Notes under the pieces: model-generated
Database searches by the model: none
What the model was told of the DNA's origin: nothing
What the model saw: the letters and a program-made list of their open reading frames with translations, nothing else
Shown here: positions 60,763 through 64,000 of the stretch, piece by piece
Position numbering within the stretch: the first letter of the stretch is position 1
Layout: the number at the start of each line of letters is the position of its first letter
Position numbers and translations under genes: made by a program
From: Veillonella intestinalis
GTDB lineage: Bacteria > Bacillota > Negativicutes > Veillonellales > Veillonellaceae
NCBI RefSeq assembly: GCF_943193155.1
Contig: NZ_CALPDB010000003.1
Location: forward strand, 124,001-188,000
Direction: 5' to 3'
DNA length: 64,000 bases

Positions 60763-61233
60763 ATGCGACGAAGTGATAGAGCCGTTACCTCAGAGCAGCG
60801 CATTGAAGAAATTATAGAAGCCTGTCAAATTATTCGTTTAGGTATTCATGATGAGAAGCGAATTTACATTGTGCCCCTTCATTTTGGTTATGAACGGGAG
60901 GATGGGCGCTATGTATTCTATTGTCATGGTGCCTCAGAAGGTAAAAAGATTAATTTACTAAAAACAAATGGTTATGTAGGTTTTGAGTTAGATGGTGGCT
61001 ATGAGGTAATACCAGCAGCGGTTGCTTGTGGTTATTCTTCTACTTTTTTTAGTATTATTGGAGACGGTCAAGTTTCGTTTGTCGAAGATGAAATAGAGAA
61101 AGTAAAAGCGTTGCAAATGATTATGAAGCATTATACGCATAAAGCGGATTGGGAGATGCCTATAGCAGCTGTGAAGAATACAGCTGTATTGAAACTTGTT
61201 TGCGAATCAATGACCTGCAAAGAACATAATTAA
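60763..61233 (+). CDS. Pyridoxamine 5'-phosphate oxidase-like flavoprotein
   Basis: A 156-residue cytoplasmic protein of the PNPOx-like / NimA group: MRRSDRAVTSEQRIEEIIEACQIIRLGI, then YIVPLHFGYE, FYCHGASEGKKINLLKTNGYVGFELDG and GYSSTFFSIIGDGQVSFVED. These small FMN-binding proteins often reduce nitro compounds or haem-like substrates. The ATG at 60763 with AGGTG upstream is used. It lies 9 bases after ptsH, and a clear terminator follows. Confidence 0.9.
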   Translation: MRRSDRAVTSEQRIEEIIEACQIIRLGIHDEKRIYIVPLHFGYEREDGRYVFYCHGASEGKKINLLKTNGYVGFELDGGYEVIPAAVACGYSSTFFSIIGDGQVSFVEDEIEKVKALQMIMKHYTHKADWEMPIAAVKNTAVLKLVCESMTCKEHN

Positions 61234-61251
61234 ATAAGGGTAGTTTATGAT

Positions 61252-61297
61252 GACTGTGATAAAGTTGCGTAGTTTGAGCTTTATTGCAGTCTTTTTT
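61252..61297 (+). terminator. Terminator after the PNPOx-like gene
   Basis: GACTG..ATAAAG pairs with CTTTAT..CAGTC and T6 follows. Confidence 0.9.
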
Positions 61298-61507
61298 ATT
61301 GTATTAATCAGTGAATATAGATGAGAATATTTCACATATTTATCATCTAAAATATGATATAGTATTCGTGCAATAATGAGGACGACTGGCTGCATTGAAT
61401 AAGGCTAACTAGTGATTAGAAGTCTATGAACCATAAGCGCCATAAGTTATAAGTAAATAATATGAGATTCGCAATGTAGTGGGTAATTGTTAGAAAGGTT
61501 GGAATGT

Positions 61508-62644
61508 ATGAAATCTGGTTTACACATAGGGATTACTTTTTTTTGGGGAGACTCCTATAAACATATTTGGTCTAATGGAGCAGGGCAAAATATGTATTTT
61601 CTTCGAGAAACATTGATGCAAATTCCCGAAGTTGAAGATGTGTATTTTGTGTTTTGGGGCAATGATTTAAAGACGTTGCCAAAAGAGTTAGAAGTAGATG
61701 CTATGGGGATTGAGGTTTATCCTTATGAAGATGTTGTAAAAACGACAGATATACTTATTGAAGGTACATTGACGTTGGAGCCTTTTTATGAAAAAGAATT
61801 TAGAAAGTATGGCGCAAAAATTGTTACCTATCGTATGGGGAATGATTTTATTTGGGATATGGAGAAGTTCCTTGTAGGTAAAGATGGTGGTCGAGCTTTT
61901 AATGGGACTACTTATGATCAAGCTTGGCTTATTCCTCAAGTGTATGAATCAAATAGAGATTATTTGAGTATTATGACGGGCACAAAGGTGTATAAAGTGC
62001 CACATATTTGGAATTCTTTTTTCTTTGACCGACAAGTGGCGCAGCTACAAGAAGGTTTAGCTTTTGGCTATAACCCTGATAAGACTAAGAAAGGTCGACG
62101 GGTATCTGTATTTGAGCCTAACACGTCTGTGGTAAAAAATTGTTATATGCCTGTTTTAATTGCAGAAGCAGCGTACAAAGAAGACAAAACAGCTTTAGCA
62201 CATGTATATTTATGTAATACATATCATCTAAAGGATGTGAGTGGTTTTCACAAATTTATTGGTTATACTCAGTTAGTTAAGGAAAATATAATGACTGTAG
62301 AAAGTCGTCATTTAATGCCTTACTTTTTGTCGAGGTATACTGATATTGTGTTGTCTTACCAATGGCAATTGGGTTTAAATTATGCATATTATGAGGCCTT
62401 GTACGGTAATTATCCATTAGTGCATAATTCTGAAATTCTGCAAGAAGCAGGGGTGGGTTTCTATTATCCTGGTTTTGATGCATATAAAGGGGCTGAAGTT
62501 TTGCTTGATGTAATTAATCATTATGATGAGTTGTTTGAGTTGCATGAGGCAAAGAATAAAGCTTTTCTTGAAACGTTATCGCCATATAACACTGAAGTAG
62601 TAATGGCGCATAGAGCATTATTGCAAGAATTACTTGAAGCGTGA
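61508..62644 (+). CDS. DUF2827 family protein (glycosyltransferase-like)
   Basis: A 378-residue protein recognised as DUF2827: GLHIGITFFWGDSYKHIWSNGAGQNMYFLRETL at the start, RMGNDFIWDMEKFL, VYKVPHIWNSFFFD, SVFEPNTSVVKNCYMPVLIAEAAY, and YEALYGNYPLVHNSEIL with GFYYPGFDAYKGAEVL near the end. The last block resembles the nucleotide-sugar-binding half of GT-B glycosyltransferases. The start is the ATG at 61508 with AGAAAGG upstream. No signal peptide is seen. It lies before a Ser-rich surface adhesin gene, so adhesin glycosylation is an attractive but unproven role. Confidence 0.8.
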   Translation: MKSGLHIGITFFWGDSYKHIWSNGAGQNMYFLRETLMQIPEVEDVYFVFWGNDLKTLPKELEVDAMGIEVYPYEDVVKTTDILIEGTLTLEPFYEKEFRKYGAKIVTYRMGNDFIWDMEKFLVGKDGGRAFNGTTYDQAWLIPQVYESNRDYLSIMTGTKVYKVPHIWNSFFFDRQVAQLQEGLAFGYNPDKTKKGRRVSVFEPNTSVVKNCYMPVLIAEAAYKEDKTALAHVYLCNTYHLKDVSGFHKFIGYTQLVKENIMTVESRHLMPYFLSRYTDIVLSYQWQLGLNYAYYEALYGNYPLVHNSEILQEAGVGFYYPGFDAYKGAEVLLDVINHYDELFELHEAKNKAFLETLSPYNTEVVMAHRALLQELLEA

Positions 62645-63481
62645 GCAAGAACTCCATAATTAGGTCAATATATATTGTAAATGAGGAGACTGTTCAATTT
62701 CTTGATAGTTAATGATTTACTAAATAAAGCCTTAATATATTATTTAATTAAATGAAGTGTTAATTTTCAAAATATGAAGAGTTAATTTTGCTATAAAATT
62801 GATTTTTTTAGTTAATAATCGTAAAATGTGAATACCGTTTATTTATTTTTAAAAATGGATATTGTCAATATTAAATGTAAAAGACACCGTTATAATCTAG
62901 GTTATAACGGTGTCTTCGTGTTGCGCATAAAGTTGTGTGAAGTTTAGTTATCATTAAAATAAAATAAGTTCATGCAAAAAAGTGGTGAGCAAATTATGAA
63001 CCTAGTTTATGGAAATGTGTTAAAAGTAAACGAATTGTGTAATTTATAAATGATGATAGAAATGGCATAAAAAAGATTGTTTTTCATGAAAAATAGAAAA
63101 TAAAACGATAAAGATAGATTATATATCGATTTGATTATGAAGAGAAAGTTTGAAAAATGATAAATAGAAAATGAAGCTAATTATTTGCGATGATTTTATT
63201 AAAAATATTAATTAATGAATGGTTTGTTAAGATGAATTGCTTATATTGACTTCAGTTTTTATTAACAATATACTTTTAGTAAATAGTCGCATAGCTAACA
63301 TAATCAATACCGGTGATGTATTGTTATGATGCATATTTTATCGAGCGTTTATGATAAGATATGCATTTTTTAGGTTCAAAATTAGATATGGCGACCAAGG
63401 AATGCATTCTGGGGATTGGGTGAGTGTGTTAGTTTTTTCTTTTTTCTGTGTTTGATCTAAAGAGAGGAAGCGACACAATTA
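62645..63481. other. Long AT-rich region before the ESPR adhesin
   Basis: 837 bases without a gene. A strong stem AAGACACCGTTATAA/TTATAACGGTGTCTT lies at 62881-62916 with no T-run after it on the + strand. The rest is extremely AT-rich and shows no recognised RNA; promoters for the adhesin are expected near its end. Confidence 0.6.
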
Positions 63482-64000
63482 ATGAATAGAATTTTTAAAG
63501 TTATATGGAGTAAAACAAAAGGGTGTTATGTTGTAGCCTCTGAATTTGCTAAAAGTTATCAAACCGGTGGGGCTAAACGCACAAGACGTTTAACAGCTGC
63601 CGTTATGGCTGCTTTAATCTTAGCACCACAAGTAACTACATTTGCCACGACAATTACAGTTGGTGGTGAAGATTGGTCAGCTGGTTCTGCTGGAACTGGT
63701 GTTCTTACTGTGGTTGGAAGCGATGGTGTCACGGTTACTACTAGTGATGCAACGGGTACAGGCACTTCAAAAAGTATGACTTTAACCATTGGTTTAGATG
63801 ATGAAACAACAACTGCTATTAGCACAGCTGCTTCTAGTGTAACTTTAGCATCTACTAGTGCATCTAGTGCAGCGTCAAGTGCTATAGATGCGAGTACAAG
63901 TGCTTCATCTTCTCAATCCAGTGCGGAAGTATCTGAATCTTGGGCAAAGCAAGCAAGTACTAGTGCCTCTAGTGCAACATCCAGTGCTACGGCAGCAAGT
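63482..64000 (+). CDS. ESPR-type trimeric autotransporter adhesin, partial
   Basis: The 5' part (173 codons, no stop before the window end) of a surface adhesin. It starts with an extended signal peptide region: MNRIFKVIWSKTKGCYVVASEFAK, the ESPR motif of type V secreted proteins, then a hydrophobic core (AAVMAALILAPQVTTFA). After a short beta-type region it becomes a Ser/Ala/Thr-rich repetitive stretch (TSASSAASSA, STSASSATSS) like stalks in tail-fibre-like adhesins. GAGAGGAAG lies about 12 bases before the ATG. The rest lies beyond the window. Confidence 0.85.
   Translation, partial: MNRIFKVIWSKTKGCYVVASEFAKSYQTGGAKRTRRLTAAVMAALILAPQVTTFATTITVGGEDWSAGSAGTGVLTVVGSDGVTVTTSDATGTGTSKSMTLTIGLDDETTTAISTAASSVTLASTSASSAASSAIDASTSASSSQSSAEVSESWAKQASTSASSATSSATAAS

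Noticed and set aside
63559-63825. A leftward 88-codon frame inside the ESPR adhesin
   Set aside because: It is antisense to a clear ESPR signal peptide and repeat region, and its Val/Pro/Ala composition only mirrors that repeat.

Overview
The window is AT-rich (roughly 40% GC by eye) chromosomal DNA that looks like a Veillonella or a close relative in the Negativicutes, i.e. a Firmicutes lineage with an outer membrane. Firmicutes-style control elements (a T-box leader before ileS, strong AGGAGG ribosome sites) sit beside outer-membrane machinery: three TonB-dependent receptors, ExbB/ExbD/TonB, and two trimeric autotransporter adhesins, one with an ESPR signal peptide. A lactate permease and a selD-yedF selenium cluster fit the same group. 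No tRNA, rRNA, CRISPR array, prophage or intact insertion sequence was found.

Layout. 0-4.6 kb: AEC-type transporter, the molybdate operon modABC, and rubrerythrin. 5-7.8 kb: DUF951-selD-yedF-DUF3343-NTF2-like cluster, probably making labile selenium for a molybdenum hydroxylase. 7.9-13.3 kb: a GT51 peptidoglycan glycosyltransferase, a degenerate LigB/Memo-fold protein, argG-argH behind a likely ArgR-controlled promoter, and an HD protein. 14-18 kb: PotE-type antiporter, LysR regulator, and an AAT-family amino-acid permease. 18-28.6 kb: EF-G paralog, YhcH protein, DMT exporter, ArsR regulator, MdtG-like MFS exporter, T-box-controlled ileS, HAD phosphatase and a small 2[4Fe-4S] ferredoxin.

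29-44.3 kb is an iron (or haem/siderophore) uptake island. It has a consensus promoter with an overlapping Fur-like box and a structured leader RNA, a permease-ATPase-binding protein set, two tandem paralogous receptors, ExbB-ExbD-TonB, a third siderophore-type receptor, and a second complete ABC importer with a lipoprotein binding protein. Receptors bring the ligand across the outer membrane using TonB energy, and the two ABC systems finish import. 44.9-47.4 kb encodes a YadA-like adhesin with an unusual tail after the membrane anchor.

47.5-55 kb: thiC under a TPP riboswitch, a NYN-domain gene split at a T8 run, guaA, a class III Fic enzyme bracketed by two copies of a repeated hairpin element, a GNAT acetyltransferase, an EamA exporter and a DUF523 protein. 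55-64 kb: lactate permease, an unexplained structured intergenic region, dapF, PTS Enzyme I and HPr, a PNPOx-like flavoprotein, a DUF2827 glycosyltransferase-like protein, and the start of a second trimeric autotransporter that runs off the window.

Most of the window is ordinary metabolism. The parts most worth a second look are the split NYN gene with its attenuator-like leader, the Fic gene with its flanking repeats, the leader and 22-bp repeat array before the iron operon, the lctP-dapF intergenic RNA candidate, and the adhesin tail. All functional calls come from reading motifs by eye; no database search was run.
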